Source: Phycisphaerae bacterium
GTDB taxonomy: Bacteria > Planctomycetota > Phycisphaerae > Phycisphaerales > UBA1924
Direction of reading: 5' to 3'
DNA: 64,000 nucleotides
NCBI GenBank assembly: GCA_016873295.1
Contig: VGXM01000002.1
Coordinates: 142,156 to 206,155, forward strand
The position numbers and the translations under genes were made by a program. The stretch's first letter is position 1. Each line of letters begins with the position of its first letter. Below, one piece after another: positions 41,395 through 49,739 of the stretch. Below the pieces are notes generated by a model that saw only the letters and a list, made by a program, of their open reading frames with translations, searched no databases and had not been told where the DNA came from.

Positions 41395-42607
41395 CATCGC
41401 GCCCGCGCACGCCGTGGAGCGCATGGCGCAAGGGTGCGATGAGGCTGTTCTCGTGCCCGTAGTTCAGCGTGACCGGTCCGCCGTCGCCGCTGGGCATCTG
41501 CTTGCCCGCGCGCGACCACGGGATCTCCGCGGCGCTGGCATCCACGAACGCCAGCGGAAAGCGTACCCGCTGGGGCTGGTAGGAGACGAACGCCATGGCC
41601 GAGGGGGTCACGGCGTCGTCGGCCAGAAGCGTCTTGCCCGACGGGAAGAGCACCTCGCCCAGCCGCGTGGCGCGCCATTGCTCCGGGGGATAGGTCCTGG
41701 TCTCCGGTGCGTAGTAGTCGGGGTCGGCCTGGAAACTGCACGACAGCGCGTAGTGGAGCCACCTGGTGTCGTCCGGGCGACGCAAGGGCGATCGGAACGA
41801 CGCATGACGGGGGCGCCCGTCGTAGTACGCGTCGGCCAGGCCGACGTTCCACAAGATGTACGTGCCGAAATACCGCGTACGGACCGCCACGCCCGCCGAC
41901 AGCGACCGGATGACCGAGAAGGTCGCCGTCGGCGAAGTCAGGTAGGGAAGGTGCTCGCGGTGCTCGCCGGCGTAGGCGTGGATGATCGAGGCGTGGGAAC
42001 GCAGGTTCGCCAGGCTCGCCCCGACCCGGGCCCGCTCCCGAACCCGGCCCAGCGTCGGCATCGCCAGCGCCACCAGCATCGCGACAAGCACCATGACGAT
42101 CAGCGTCTCGACCAGCGTGAAGCCCCTTGGCGCGGGCGCGCTCCGCCACTCTTCGCCGGCCCTGGCGGGGGCGTCACGCCCGCGAGGCAGGCTCGACCAG
42201 AGACCGGCAGCGAGCGCTCCCATGAGCAGCACGTTGCGAGCGACGACCCAGATCCCCGATTCCTCCGGCGTGGACACCGCACCAAGGCACCCACACGCCG
42301 GCGAGCGATCGCCGAGCGCCCACTCGTGGACATACGCCGCCGTGAACAGAGCCAGGAGCGACATCGCCGCCGCAGCGGACCAGCGGCGGCGTAACCCCAA
42401 GACCCCGGCACCCCCAAGAAGCACTTCAGAGGTCGGAACGAACGTACCGACCCAGGGCGCCCAGCTCTCGGGAAGAGTCCTCCAGGAAGCAAGCACATCG
42501 CGGAACGCCGACAGATCCACCGACTTCAAGAGTCCGGCAAGCAGCACGAACCCAAGGGCACATTGCCCCGCGAAACCGGCGAGCGTGCGAGGAGCGGTGA
42601 GCGACAT
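41384..42607 (-). CDS. MauE-like membrane domain fused to a type IV pseudopilin
   Basis: 407 aa. Residues 1-140 form a MauE/DoxX-like unit with four hydrophobic helices and a redox-type SPACGCLG (Cys105, Cys107). Residues 141-161 are a linker. At 161-185 comes a complete prepilin motif: RG before FTLVETLIVMVLVAMLVAL, with Gly162 at -1, Phe163 at +1 and Glu167 at +5. A pseudopilin globular domain follows to the end (SYQPQRVRFPLAFVD; LNYGHENSL). Prepilin peptidase cutting would release the two halves. ATG overlaps the TGA of the Cys-rich peptide gene (TGATG), showing translational coupling. A pseudopilin signal behind a polytopic membrane domain is highly unusual. A sequencing-induced gene fusion is possible but no frameshift signature is seen. 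Confidence 0.82.
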   Translation of the reverse strand: MSLTAPRTLAGFAGQCALGFVLLAGLLKSVDLSAFRDVLASWRTLPESWAPWVGTFVPTSEVLLGGAGVLGLRRRWSAAAAMSLLALFTAAYVHEWALGDRSPACGCLGAVSTPEESGIWVVARNVLLMGALAAGLWSSLPRGRDAPARAGEEWRSAPAPRGFTLVETLIVMVLVAMLVALAMPTLGRVRERARVGASLANLRSHASIIHAYAGEHREHLPYLTSPTATFSVIRSLSAGVAVRTRYFGTYILWNVGLADAYYDGRPRHASFRSPLRRPDDTRWLHYALSCSFQADPDYYAPETRTYPPEQWRATRLGEVLFPSGKTLLADDAVTPSAMAFVSYQPQRVRFPLAFVDASAAEIPWSRAGKQMPSGDGGPVTLNYGHENSLIAPLRHALHGVRGRDVIR

Positions 42608-43035
42608 CAGTCCTGTTGGCCGACACAGGGCGCGGAGTTCGGGTCCGTCTTCGACGTGTTGCAGGAGTTGGAGCGTTCAACACCCGTGCCGACGCAGGGC
42701 CCTCCTGGTGACGTCGGGCGGGCCCACACGCGCCGCTTGCAGTTGGCCGTCGCCCCATAGTCCACACCCGTGCGTCCCTCCTGCCCCGGTCCCGCCGGCT
42801 GGACCTTGTCAATCTGGGGATCGCTGATCGGATCGTCCGGACAGATCGGGGGAGTCTCGGCGTTGTTGTCGCAGTCGCGCCCGATCAGGTTGGGCTGCGG
42901 GCCCGAAGGCGGCGAGGATCCGCAGCACGACTGCGTGGTGTTGACCCAGCAGTCGTTCCGCGCGACCAGTGTGTTGGCGGCCACTAGACTGACGAGCGAG
43001 CAGGACAGTGCGGTCGTTCGAGATGTGAGTGCCAT
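42607..43035 (-). CDS. Small exported Cys-rich peptide, unknown function
   Basis: 142 aa. The N-terminus MALTSRTTALSCSLVSLVAA is a signal peptide with cleavage at about residue 20-25. The mature part has nine Cys (29, 37, 38, 55, 65, 99, 114, 125, 137), many Pro, Asn and Asp, and almost no hydrophobic core. This is a disulfide-stabilised or metal-binding extracellular peptide. AGGGAGG stands 4 nt before the ATG. It lies between an anchored exported protein and the MauE-pseudopilin fusion. The redox-type domain next door could oxidise or load it. No homologue is recognised. Confidence 0.75.
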   Translation of the reverse strand: MALTSRTTALSCSLVSLVAANTLVARNDCWVNTTQSCCGSSPPSGPQPNLIGRDCDNNAETPPICPDDPISDPQIDKVQPAGPGQEGRTGVDYGATANCKRRVWARPTSPGGPCVGTGVERSNSCNTSKTDPNSAPCVGQQD

Positions 43036-43055
43036 GCGTCCTCCCTGAAGAGGAA

Positions 43056-44198
43056 CTATGAGTGCCTTCGCCTGATACGAAGGCGGAACCACACCAGGCA
43101 TGTGAGCACCAGCCCGCCCAGAACCCAGCCGGCTATCCGAAGGCGCTCGCGCTTGTCGACTTCCATGACCGCGGCGGACTCCGGCAGCGGGCGACGCATG
43201 ATGTCCTCCTCGCCCTCGGCGCCGACCACTCGGATCTCGCCCTCCGTGTGGTCATACACCTCGCGGAAGGTCACCGGTCCGCGGTGCTCGTCCGACCCCG
43301 CCAGGGGTGGAACGCGCGTGACCCGGCGGAACTCGTGATCGTCGATGGTGGCGATCGATCTGAACACCACGCGACGGTCGGGCACGCCATTCTGCCTCTT
43401 GGTCAGCGATTCGCGAGCCACGGGGCGCGGAAACCCGGGCGCCATCGACCATCCGCTCGTCGCGATGACAAGGCCGCTCACAGTCCCGTCCGCCCTGGTG
43501 GTGGACAGCTCGACGCGCCAGACCTCACCCGAATCAGCGGCAGCATCCCATCGCCCGGTGGCCCGCAATCGCCACTGTCCATCGTTGATCGCCTTGTCCG
43601 CTTCGGCGCGCCACGTCCCGTCCGCCGCGAGAATCCCGTGGACCGGAGCCCCCGACCACACCGCGCGGTGCAGCCCGCCCGTGAACAGGACGAGCGCGTC
43701 ATCCAGATTCGAGTCCACGAATCGAGCAATGCCACTCCTGGTGATCTGATCGCCCCGTCGGGCCAGCGTCAATGCCTCGGGCGTCATCCGCCACGCGAGC
43801 GCGCCCGTCTGGACATCGTCCAATGCCGAGTCGCCTCCGCTCACGCGCGTGACGCTCCGCCGGAACTCATCTCCCTTCAGCCAGAGCACGAACTGATCGA
43901 CGTCGGGCCGCGTCCGTCGCGGTTCGAGGGCAAGCAAGGCGCGGTCGGGGTGCTCGGGCTTCCCTTCGACCCGCTTGCGGATGGCGGCAAACTCCGCCTC
44001 CGAGAGCGTGTACAGGAACTCAATGTCGTACTCGACCTTGTACGCAGTGCTCCCCGAGCGCAGCACTTCACGGTCGATGTTGATCGTGCCGTCCGGCCAA
44101 GCCTGGAATCGCGCGCGCTCGTCTTCGGTCTGGCCCGCGGCCACGCCCGACGATGCGCCGAACATCACGCCCACGATCATGGCCGCAACCCCACGCAT
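43056..44198 (-). CDS. Exported protein with C-terminal membrane anchor, unknown
   Basis: 380 aa. A signal peptide (MRGVAAMIVGVMFGASSGVA) precedes a soluble exported domain of about 310 residues (start QTEDERARFQAWPDG; acidic and basic residues alternate; no Cys). A C-terminal helix IAGWVLGGLVLTCLVWFRL ends in RIRRRHS, anchoring the protein with a short cytoplasmic tail. It heads the three-gene unit; TACTCT lies 7 nt before the ATG. I recognise no family. It could be the surface partner or receptor of the Cys-rich peptide. Confidence 0.72.
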   Translation of the reverse strand: MRGVAAMIVGVMFGASSGVAAGQTEDERARFQAWPDGTINIDREVLRSGSTAYKVEYDIEFLYTLSEAEFAAIRKRVEGKPEHPDRALLALEPRRTRPDVDQFVLWLKGDEFRRSVTRVSGGDSALDDVQTGALAWRMTPEALTLARRGDQITRSGIARFVDSNLDDALVLFTGGLHRAVWSGAPVHGILAADGTWRAEADKAINDGQWRLRATGRWDAAADSGEVWRVELSTTRADGTVSGLVIATSGWSMAPGFPRPVARESLTKRQNGVPDRRVVFRSIATIDDHEFRRVTRVPPLAGSDEHRGPVTFREVYDHTEGEIRVVGAEGEEDIMRRPLPESAAVMEVDKRERLRIAGWVLGGLVLTCLVWFRLRIRRRHS

Positions 44199-44205
44199 GC
44201 GGACA

Positions 44206-44211
44206 AGAGTA
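44206..44211 (-). promoter_or_regulatory. Leaderless -10-like hexamer of the three-gene unit
   Basis: TACTCT, 7 nt before the ATG at 44198. Confidence 0.4.
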
Positions 44212-44281
44212 CCCGGGGGGAGGGGGGTGGGATCGGCCTGTGGTCCTCCAGTGGGACCGGCCTGTGGCCGGTGGTCGCGGC

Positions 44282-44325
44282 GGCACGGGTCATCGGGCGC
44301 TTCGCCCGATGATCCGTGGCACCCG
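44282..44325. repeat. R1 hairpin fragment
   Basis: The R1 central hairpin (arms GGGTCATCGGGCG / CGCCCGATGATCC around CTT) with flanking GTGGCACCCG but no R1 ends. It is followed by a short direct repeat of CTCACTG(CT/TT). It lies between the converging 3' side of tsaE and the 5' side of the exported-protein gene. Confidence 0.6.
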
Positions 44326-44349
44326 CACTCACTGTTCACCGCTCACTGC

Positions 44350-45006
44350 TCACTGCTCACGACTCTCCCCCTCCAGCGGGCGCGAGGCGCGGTAGTCGCC
44401 GGTGAGCCAGCAGAAGAGGTCGGCGTCGCGGAGGCGCGGGGAGGCGAAGGGGTAGGCGGGGGCGTTGGGGGGCACCGGCTGCCTGGAGGCGGGGCAGGTG
44501 GCGGGCTCGCGCTCGAGCAGCTCGCGGACGCCCTTGCGACGCGTCCAGGAGTCGGGGAGTTCGATCCGGATGAGGCGTTGCGTCGCGGCGGCGGGTTCGA
44601 GGGTGACGCGCGCCCGCTCGGGGGGGAGGGCCGACTCGATGCGTTCGGGCCACTCGACGAGCATGGCGGCGTCGGGCGCGCCGACGGGGCCCATGAGGCG
44701 GTCCCATCCCAGGGCGTCGAGTTCGTCCGTGCCGCGGAGGCGGTAGGCGTCGACGTGGATGAGTCGCGCGGGGCGGTCGGGGGCGAGGGCGGGGGCGTAC
44801 TGGTTGACGACGACGAAGGTGGGGCTGGAGATGGCGCCGCGTGGCACACCGAGGGCCTCGGCGACGGCGCGGGCGAAGAGGGTCTTGCCGGCGCCCAGGG
44901 GGCCCGAGAGGGCGACCACGTCGCCGGCGCGGAGGACGAAGCCCAAGGCCGCGGCCATGGCGGCGGTGTAGGGCTCGCCCGTGCTGGTTCGTTCGACCTT
45001 GGGCAC
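44350..45006 (-). CDS. tsaE: tRNA threonylcarbamoyladenosine biosynthesis ATPase TsaE
   Basis: 218 aa. ATPase of the TsaBDE complex making t6A37. Walker A GPLGAGKT, then SPTFVVVNQY, IHVDAYRLRG and the Walker-B-like MLVEWPER. GTG at 45006 is used; a weak start context and a 14-bp gap after thiL suggest coupling. It is longer than most TsaE (about 150 aa) because of a Pro/Arg-rich C-terminal extension of about 60 residues. Confidence 0.9.
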   Translation of the reverse strand: MPKVERTSTGEPYTAAMAAALGFVLRAGDVVALSGPLGAGKTLFARAVAEALGVPRGAISSPTFVVVNQYAPALAPDRPARLIHVDAYRLRGTDELDALGWDRLMGPVGAPDAAMLVEWPERIESALPPERARVTLEPAAATQRLIRIELPDSWTRRKGVRELLEREPATCPASRQPVPPNAPAYPFASPRLRDADLFCWLTGDYRASRPLEGESREQ

Positions 45007-45020
45007 GGGGGATTGTTGGG

Positions 45021-45968
45021 TCAGGGGGTGGGCCCGGGGCGGGCGTGGTCCCAGCCCAGGGACGACCCGTCGTGCTCGGTGCCGGCGTCGAGGATGGCGC
45101 ACGCCGGTCCGGGGGCGGGCTCGAGCACGCGCCCGATAACGGTGATGGTGGTGCTCGTGCCCGGGCAGGCGGGCGGGGGGGTGCAGTCGGGGTCGAGGGT
45201 GAAGAGGAGTTCGTAGTCCTCGCCAGCACCGGCGGCCTCGCGCCAGCCCGAGACGCCCGGGGCGCGGGGGATGGCGGCGGCGTCGATGGTGATGCGGCAG
45301 CGTGAGGCGTCAGCCATGCGTGAGGCGTCGATGCCCAGGCCGTCGGAGAGGTCCATGAGGGCGTGGAGGCGCCCGCCGAGGGTGTCGCAGAGGGCGCGGG
45401 CCTCGGCGAGTCGCGGCTCGAAGGTGAGGTGGCGGCCGCCGGAGGTGGCGGCGTCGACGGCGCCGCCGAGGCGGCCCGTGACGCAGACGAGGTCGCCGGG
45501 GCGTGCGCCGGAGCGGAGCACGGGGCCTCGGGCGTGGTGGGGGGTGCCGACGATGGTGACGGCGATGGTGAGGGGCCCGGGGGTGGAGGAGATGTCGCCG
45601 CCGATGAGGGGGCAGCCCCAGTGGCGGGCCCAGCGGTGCATGGCGTCGAAGAGGTGGTCGGCGCGGCCAAAGAGGGCGTCGGGGATGGCGGCGGCGGCGA
45701 GGGCGACCATCGGGGTGCCGCCCATGGCGGCGACGTCGGAGACGGCGCGGGCGATGCTCTTGCGCCCGATGAGGTCCATGGGCGTGCGGGGGAAGGGCTC
45801 GAAGTGGCGCCCGGCGACGACCTGGTCGACTTTCAAGAGGAGTGGCGGCCCCCCCCCGGCGTCGAGGACGGCGCAGTCGTCGCCGGGCCCGACGAGGACG
45901 CGGGGGTACAGCGAGCCCAGGTCGGCGGAGCGCGCGTAGATGTGGGCGAGGAGGTCGGACTCGCGCAT
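45021..45968 (-). CDS. thiL: Thiamine-monophosphate kinase
   Basis: 315 aa. Phosphorylates TMP to TPP. LVGPGDDCAVLD supplies the Asp-rich Mg site; KVDQVVAGRHF, KSIARAVSDVAAMGGTP and GGDISSTPGPL follow; MDLSDGLGIDASRMADAS and the AGAGEDYELLFT motif are also present. No other thi gene adjoins; the operon continues into tsaE. Confidence 0.93.
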   Translation of the reverse strand: MRESDLLAHIYARSADLGSLYPRVLVGPGDDCAVLDAGGGPPLLLKVDQVVAGRHFEPFPRTPMDLIGRKSIARAVSDVAAMGGTPMVALAAAAIPDALFGRADHLFDAMHRWARHWGCPLIGGDISSTPGPLTIAVTIVGTPHHARGPVLRSGARPGDLVCVTGRLGGAVDAATSGGRHLTFEPRLAEARALCDTLGGRLHALMDLSDGLGIDASRMADASRCRITIDAAAIPRAPGVSGWREAAGAGEDYELLFTLDPDCTPPPACPGTSTTITVIGRVLEPAPGPACAILDAGTEHDGSSLGWDHARPGPTP

Positions 45969-45985
45969 GGCCCGGGAGGCGCGGC

Positions 45986-47914
45986 TCAGCCGCCGCCGCC
46001 CATGCTCTCCATGATCTTCTGCTGCAGGCCCGTGAAGACTGCGCGCGGGGAATCGAACTTGCCGGCGTCGACGTCGGCGATGAGCGCGTCGACGGCGTTG
46101 TCCATGCCGCCCATCATGGGGGCCATCGTCTGGATCATGGGGGCCAGGGCGGTCAGGTCGAGCTTCCAGCGCCCACCGACCTTGCGGTAGGTCATGGGGG
46201 GCGACATGGGCGGGGCGTTGACGAGCGTGGCGCGGGCGGTGTCGGGCCCGGTCATCTCGAGGTCGAGGTCGGCGGCGGACAGGTCGCCCGAGAGGGCCCT
46301 GGGGTCCAGGCCCATGGCGGCGAGCTCGGCGCCGACGGCCTCGAAGAGCCCGGTGCCGAGCTTGGCCTTGACGGCGGCGTCGAGCTTCATCACCTTGGCG
46401 CCCACTCCGAACTGCCAGCGGAGGACGTTCTTGGTGGCGTCGTCGGCGATGACGTCGGCGAGGGCGGCGTCGTAGTCGCCGGCCTTCTGGGCCCCGTAGG
46501 CCGCGTTGATCGCGGCGACCAGACCGGCGTCGACGCCGGATGTCTCGCCCCCGGCGCTGGAGCGCGGGAGCAGGTACTGCCCGAGCAGGTCGAGCGATTC
46601 GCCCTGGGCGACCTTGGCGAGGATCTCGAGGGATTCGGCGATCTTGGCGAGCCGCTCCTTGACCTCGGACCTGGCCTGCACCGAGGCGTAGGCGCCCTGG
46701 GCGGCGCGGAAGGCCTCGGCGGCCTGGTCGAGCGTCTGCTTGGCCTGTTCGCGGGCCGAGCGGGCATCGTCGGCGTAGCGGGAGGCATCCGCGAGTGCGG
46801 GCTGGGCCTCGGCGAGCCCGGCGAGGAGGTTGGCGTAGTCGCGCTGCCCCTGGGCCCGCATCAGGAGCGCGTCGCCCAGGGCGTGCTGGGTGGTGCCGAC
46901 CGCGAGGCGACCGGCGACGCCGCCCTCGTTGCCGGCGCGCTTGGCGGACAGGGCGGCCTGCTGGAGGAGTCGGATGGCCTCGTCGTCGGCCTTGGCCAGG
47001 TCGCCGGCGCGGAAGGCGGCGAGGTCTGCCGCCTGCCGGGCGAGGTCGCGCGCGGTGGCGTCGGCGTCGGTGCGGGCCTTGTCGACCTGCTGGGCCGCGG
47101 TCGCCGCGCGGGTCCGGAGATCGGCGATGGAGGCCTGGAGGTCCATCTGCTGGGTCTGGAGCTGTTCGACCTCGAGGGCGGCCTGGCGGATCCTGGGGGC
47201 GACCTGGTCGGCGCGGGCCTCGACACGGGCCGCGTCCACCGCGAGGCGATCGCCGGCCCGCTTCTCCTCGTTGGCCTTGACGACCACGGGCGTGGCCTGG
47301 GTCGCCGAGAGGGCGGTGGCGTCCCTCGAGAGCCGGCCAGCGGCGTCGGCGTGGGTCTTGGCGCGGTCGAGCAACCGCTGGATCTCGGCGCGGAGCTTGG
47401 CCTCATCGGCCTGGAGCCTGGCGAGGTCGGCCTTGCGGGTCTCAACCTGGCGCCCGCGCTCGGCGGCGTTCTTCTCGAGGTCGGCGATCAACGGGGCCGG
47501 GTTGTACGTCGAGAGCGCGGCGACCTGGGCCGACCGCCCGACGTATTCGCCCAGCGTCGCCCGCACGAGCGACGCCCGGCGGAACGCGTCACGCTCGGTC
47601 TCGAGCATGGCGAGAACGCCCGGGGCGGCCAGGCCCGCCTGGGCCCGGGCCACGAGCGTCTGGGCCGCGGCGTTCTCGCCCGGCAGGCCCTGGTCGGTGA
47701 CGCCTTGGACCTCGCGGACGACGTCGCTGTAGGAGATCGCGCCGGCGCGCTCCTGCCCCTCGGGGCTCGGGGTCTGGATGCCCGCGCTGCCGCGCTGGAC
47801 GGCGCGGCCGGTCGGGGTCTGCTGGTCGCAGCCCGCGAGGGACGTCAAGGCGATGCCGGCCACCAGGGCCAGTCGGACGGCGGGGACGATGGTGTGGGAG
47901 CGGGTTGGGGTCAT
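45986..47914 (-). CDS. Large coiled-coil lipoprotein, unknown function
   Basis: 642 aa. The lipobox LTSLAGC gives lipidation at about residue 27. Residues about 120-420 are almost continuous coiled coil, with Ala-, Arg-, Gln- and Glu-rich heptads (for example ARLQADEAKLRAEIQRLLDR). The C-terminal 180 residues look globular (RKVGGRWKLDLTALAPMIQ) and end in MESMGGGG. It is probably a periplasmic structural or spacer protein held to a membrane. A much longer reading upstream in the same frame is the shadow of the next gene and is not used. Confidence 0.82.
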   Translation of the reverse strand: MTPTRSHTIVPAVRLALVAGIALTSLAGCDQQTPTGRAVQRGSAGIQTPSPEGQERAGAISYSDVVREVQGVTDQGLPGENAAAQTLVARAQAGLAAPGVLAMLETERDAFRRASLVRATLGEYVGRSAQVAALSTYNPAPLIADLEKNAAERGRQVETRKADLARLQADEAKLRAEIQRLLDRAKTHADAAGRLSRDATALSATQATPVVVKANEEKRAGDRLAVDAARVEARADQVAPRIRQAALEVEQLQTQQMDLQASIADLRTRAATAAQQVDKARTDADATARDLARQAADLAAFRAGDLAKADDEAIRLLQQAALSAKRAGNEGGVAGRLAVGTTQHALGDALLMRAQGQRDYANLLAGLAEAQPALADASRYADDARSAREQAKQTLDQAAEAFRAAQGAYASVQARSEVKERLAKIAESLEILAKVAQGESLDLLGQYLLPRSSAGGETSGVDAGLVAAINAAYGAQKAGDYDAALADVIADDATKNVLRWQFGVGAKVMKLDAAVKAKLGTGLFEAVGAELAAMGLDPRALSGDLSAADLDLEMTGPDTARATLVNAPPMSPPMTYRKVGGRWKLDLTALAPMIQTMAPMMGGMDNAVDALIADVDAGKFDSPRAVFTGLQQKIMESMGGGG

Positions 47915-48036
47915 GTGGGCCTCGGAGCGCCGGGCGGCCGATCGGTACGAGTCTGGGGCGGGCCGCCGCCCCACCGAGCGGCGGGTCGGGAGTTTATCAC
48001 GGGCGTCCCCGCGATGCCGAGCGGTCTTTGGACGGG

Positions 48037-49293
48037 TCAGCGTCCCGGCTGGGGCTGGGGGCCGGTCGCCGCGTCGTCGGGGTGGAAGGGCGCCCGGGGC
48101 GTGTAGTCGACGCCGTAGTCGGGACGGGGGTGGTACATGGCCCGGATCCACTCGATGGTCCGCTGCAGGCGCGGGTCGTCGCCGGCCCTGAAGACGGGGC
48201 GCCAGCCGTCGACCTTGGGGTGGGGCGCCGACGACTGCTCCCGTGGGAATCCGGCCTGGACAAGGGGCGAGCGGGCGGGCTGGTCGTAGTCGACAAGGGG
48301 GCTGCCGTCGCGGGTGCGGTAGCGGTCGAGGATGTAGAGGTTGGTGTAGACGGAGGCGCTGGTGCCGGGTCTCTGGGCGGTGAGCTGGAGGCGTCCGGCG
48401 TGGGTCCCGCCGTGGCAGTCGTTGGAGGCGCAGGCGCTGAGGAGCCAGCCGCGGTGGACGTCGTCGCGGAAGAGGCGGATGGAGCGGGGGTGCTCGAGCA
48501 CCTGGACCTGGTCGTAGAGGTCGCGGGCCCGGAGCTTGAACATGAGTTCGAGGACCTGGTCGGGCCTCATGCTGAACAGGAGGTCGCGCCCCGCGCGGGT
48601 GCTGGGGATGAGTGGGTCGCCCTGGTAGGTCTCGATCAGGCGGGCGATCAGGTCGGGTGCGATGGCCAGCCGCGGCGGGCTGGAGAGATCGACCTCGTAC
48701 ACGCGCACGAGGTTGATCTGTCGATCGTCGAGGAGGGGGAACTCGTCGGCGGGGCGGGGGGCGGGCGCGGGGGGCGCTTCCGGCTTGGGGGCCACCGCCA
48801 GGAGCTTGACCTGCTCCTCGATGATCGTGCGCAGCTCGCGGGCCCGGGCGTGGGTGGGCTCGGCCATGAGGGCCCGGTTCGTCTCGGCCAGCGCGAGTTC
48901 CAGGCGCTTGCGGGCGCGGAGCCACTCGGCGAGCCGGACGAGAGCGTCGGCGTCGGCGGGGTCGGTGGCGTCGCGGAGCTCGGCGTAGAGCTCGCTGACG
49001 GGGCGTCCGACCTCGAAGCGCTCGACGCCGTCGCGGGCGAAGGTCGCGCGGACGCCGCCGATCGAGACGACGATGAGCGTGTCGCTCAGCTCGACAAGGG
49101 TGCCCGCCAGTCGTTGTCCGCCGCGGAGCCAGAGGGTGATGTCGCGGGGGTCGTCGCGGTCGGTCGCGGCGTGATCGGGGGGAGGCGACTTGGGGTCGGG
49201 GGCGGGGCCCTGGGCGCAGAGGATGGGCGCCAGGGCCAGGGTCGTCAGGCCCGGCACCACCCGTCGGGCCCACCAGCGGTTGCCGCGGAGCAT
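48037..49293 (-). CDS. Exported protein with CX4CH motif, unknown function
   Basis: 418 aa. The signal peptide ends near ALAPILCAQG. Residues 40-110 resemble a small beta-barrel plus helix region (DITLWLRGGQRLAGTLVELS). Residues about 280-400 carry HRGWLLSACASNDCHGG, whose CASNDCH is a C-x4-C-H motif that could bind heme c or a metal, and a Pro/Tyr-rich C-terminus (MYHPRPDYGVDYTP). Upstream of the lipoprotein gene on the same strand, 120 nt apart. The cytochrome role is a guess. Confidence 0.7.
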   Translation of the reverse strand: MLRGNRWWARRVVPGLTTLALAPILCAQGPAPDPKSPPPDHAATDRDDPRDITLWLRGGQRLAGTLVELSDTLIVVSIGGVRATFARDGVERFEVGRPVSELYAELRDATDPADADALVRLAEWLRARKRLELALAETNRALMAEPTHARARELRTIIEEQVKLLAVAPKPEAPPAPAPRPADEFPLLDDRQINLVRVYEVDLSSPPRLAIAPDLIARLIETYQGDPLIPSTRAGRDLLFSMRPDQVLELMFKLRARDLYDQVQVLEHPRSIRLFRDDVHRGWLLSACASNDCHGGTHAGRLQLTAQRPGTSASVYTNLYILDRYRTRDGSPLVDYDQPARSPLVQAGFPREQSSAPHPKVDGWRPVFRAGDDPRLQRTIEWIRAMYHPRPDYGVDYTPRAPFHPDDAATGPQPQPGR

Positions 49294-49336
49294 CCCGTGA
49301 TTGTGGGCCGGGCGGTCGCGCCGATCCAGCGGCGGG

Positions 49337-49717
49337 TCAGGCGACCTTGGCGGCGCCCGCCTTGGCAAGCGTCTCGGCGATGCGCTGGCTGAGGAGGTCC
49401 GGGGTGAAGGGCTTGACGACGTAGTTGTTGACGCCGGCCTTGATGGCCTCGATGACCCTGGAGCGTTCGGCCTCGGTGGTGACCATGATCATGGGGGTGG
49501 TCCTGTTGGTCTGGCGGAAGGCCTTGATGAAGGCCAGCCCGTCCATGTTGGGCATGTTCCAGTCGACGAGGATGAGCTCGGGCCTGAAGGCGCCGACCTT
49601 CGAAAGGGCGTCCTGCCCGTCGCAGGCCTCGCAGATCTCGGAGTACCCGAGCTGCGTGAGCACGGCCTTCTGGATGTTCCGCATGGTCCTCGAATCGTCG
49701 ATGAGCAGGATGCGCAT
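49337..49717 (-). CDS. cheY: Chemotaxis response regulator CheY-like
   Basis: 126 aa single receiver domain. Asp7 and Asp8 (LLIDDS), phosphoacceptor Asp52 (LVDWNMP), switch Thr/Thr at 80-81 and Lys102 (YVVKPFT). GGAGAG lies 7 nt upstream. Last gene of the chemotaxis operon. Phospho-CheY would act on the flagellar motor or on a pilus/other output; no motor genes are in the window. Confidence 0.93.
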   Translation of the reverse strand: MRILLIDDSRTMRNIQKAVLTQLGYSEICEACDGQDALSKVGAFRPELILVDWNMPNMDGLAFIKAFRQTNRTTPMIMVTTEAERSRVIEAIKAGVNNYVVKPFTPDLLSQRIAETLAKAGAAKVA

Positions 49718-49739
49718 GTTCGGCTCTCCGGTGGCGGCT

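Noticed and set aside
45986..49273. 1095-codon reading of the lipoprotein gene
   Set aside because: Upstream half overlaps the exported CX4CH protein in another frame and lacks features. The signal peptide with lipobox begins at 47914.
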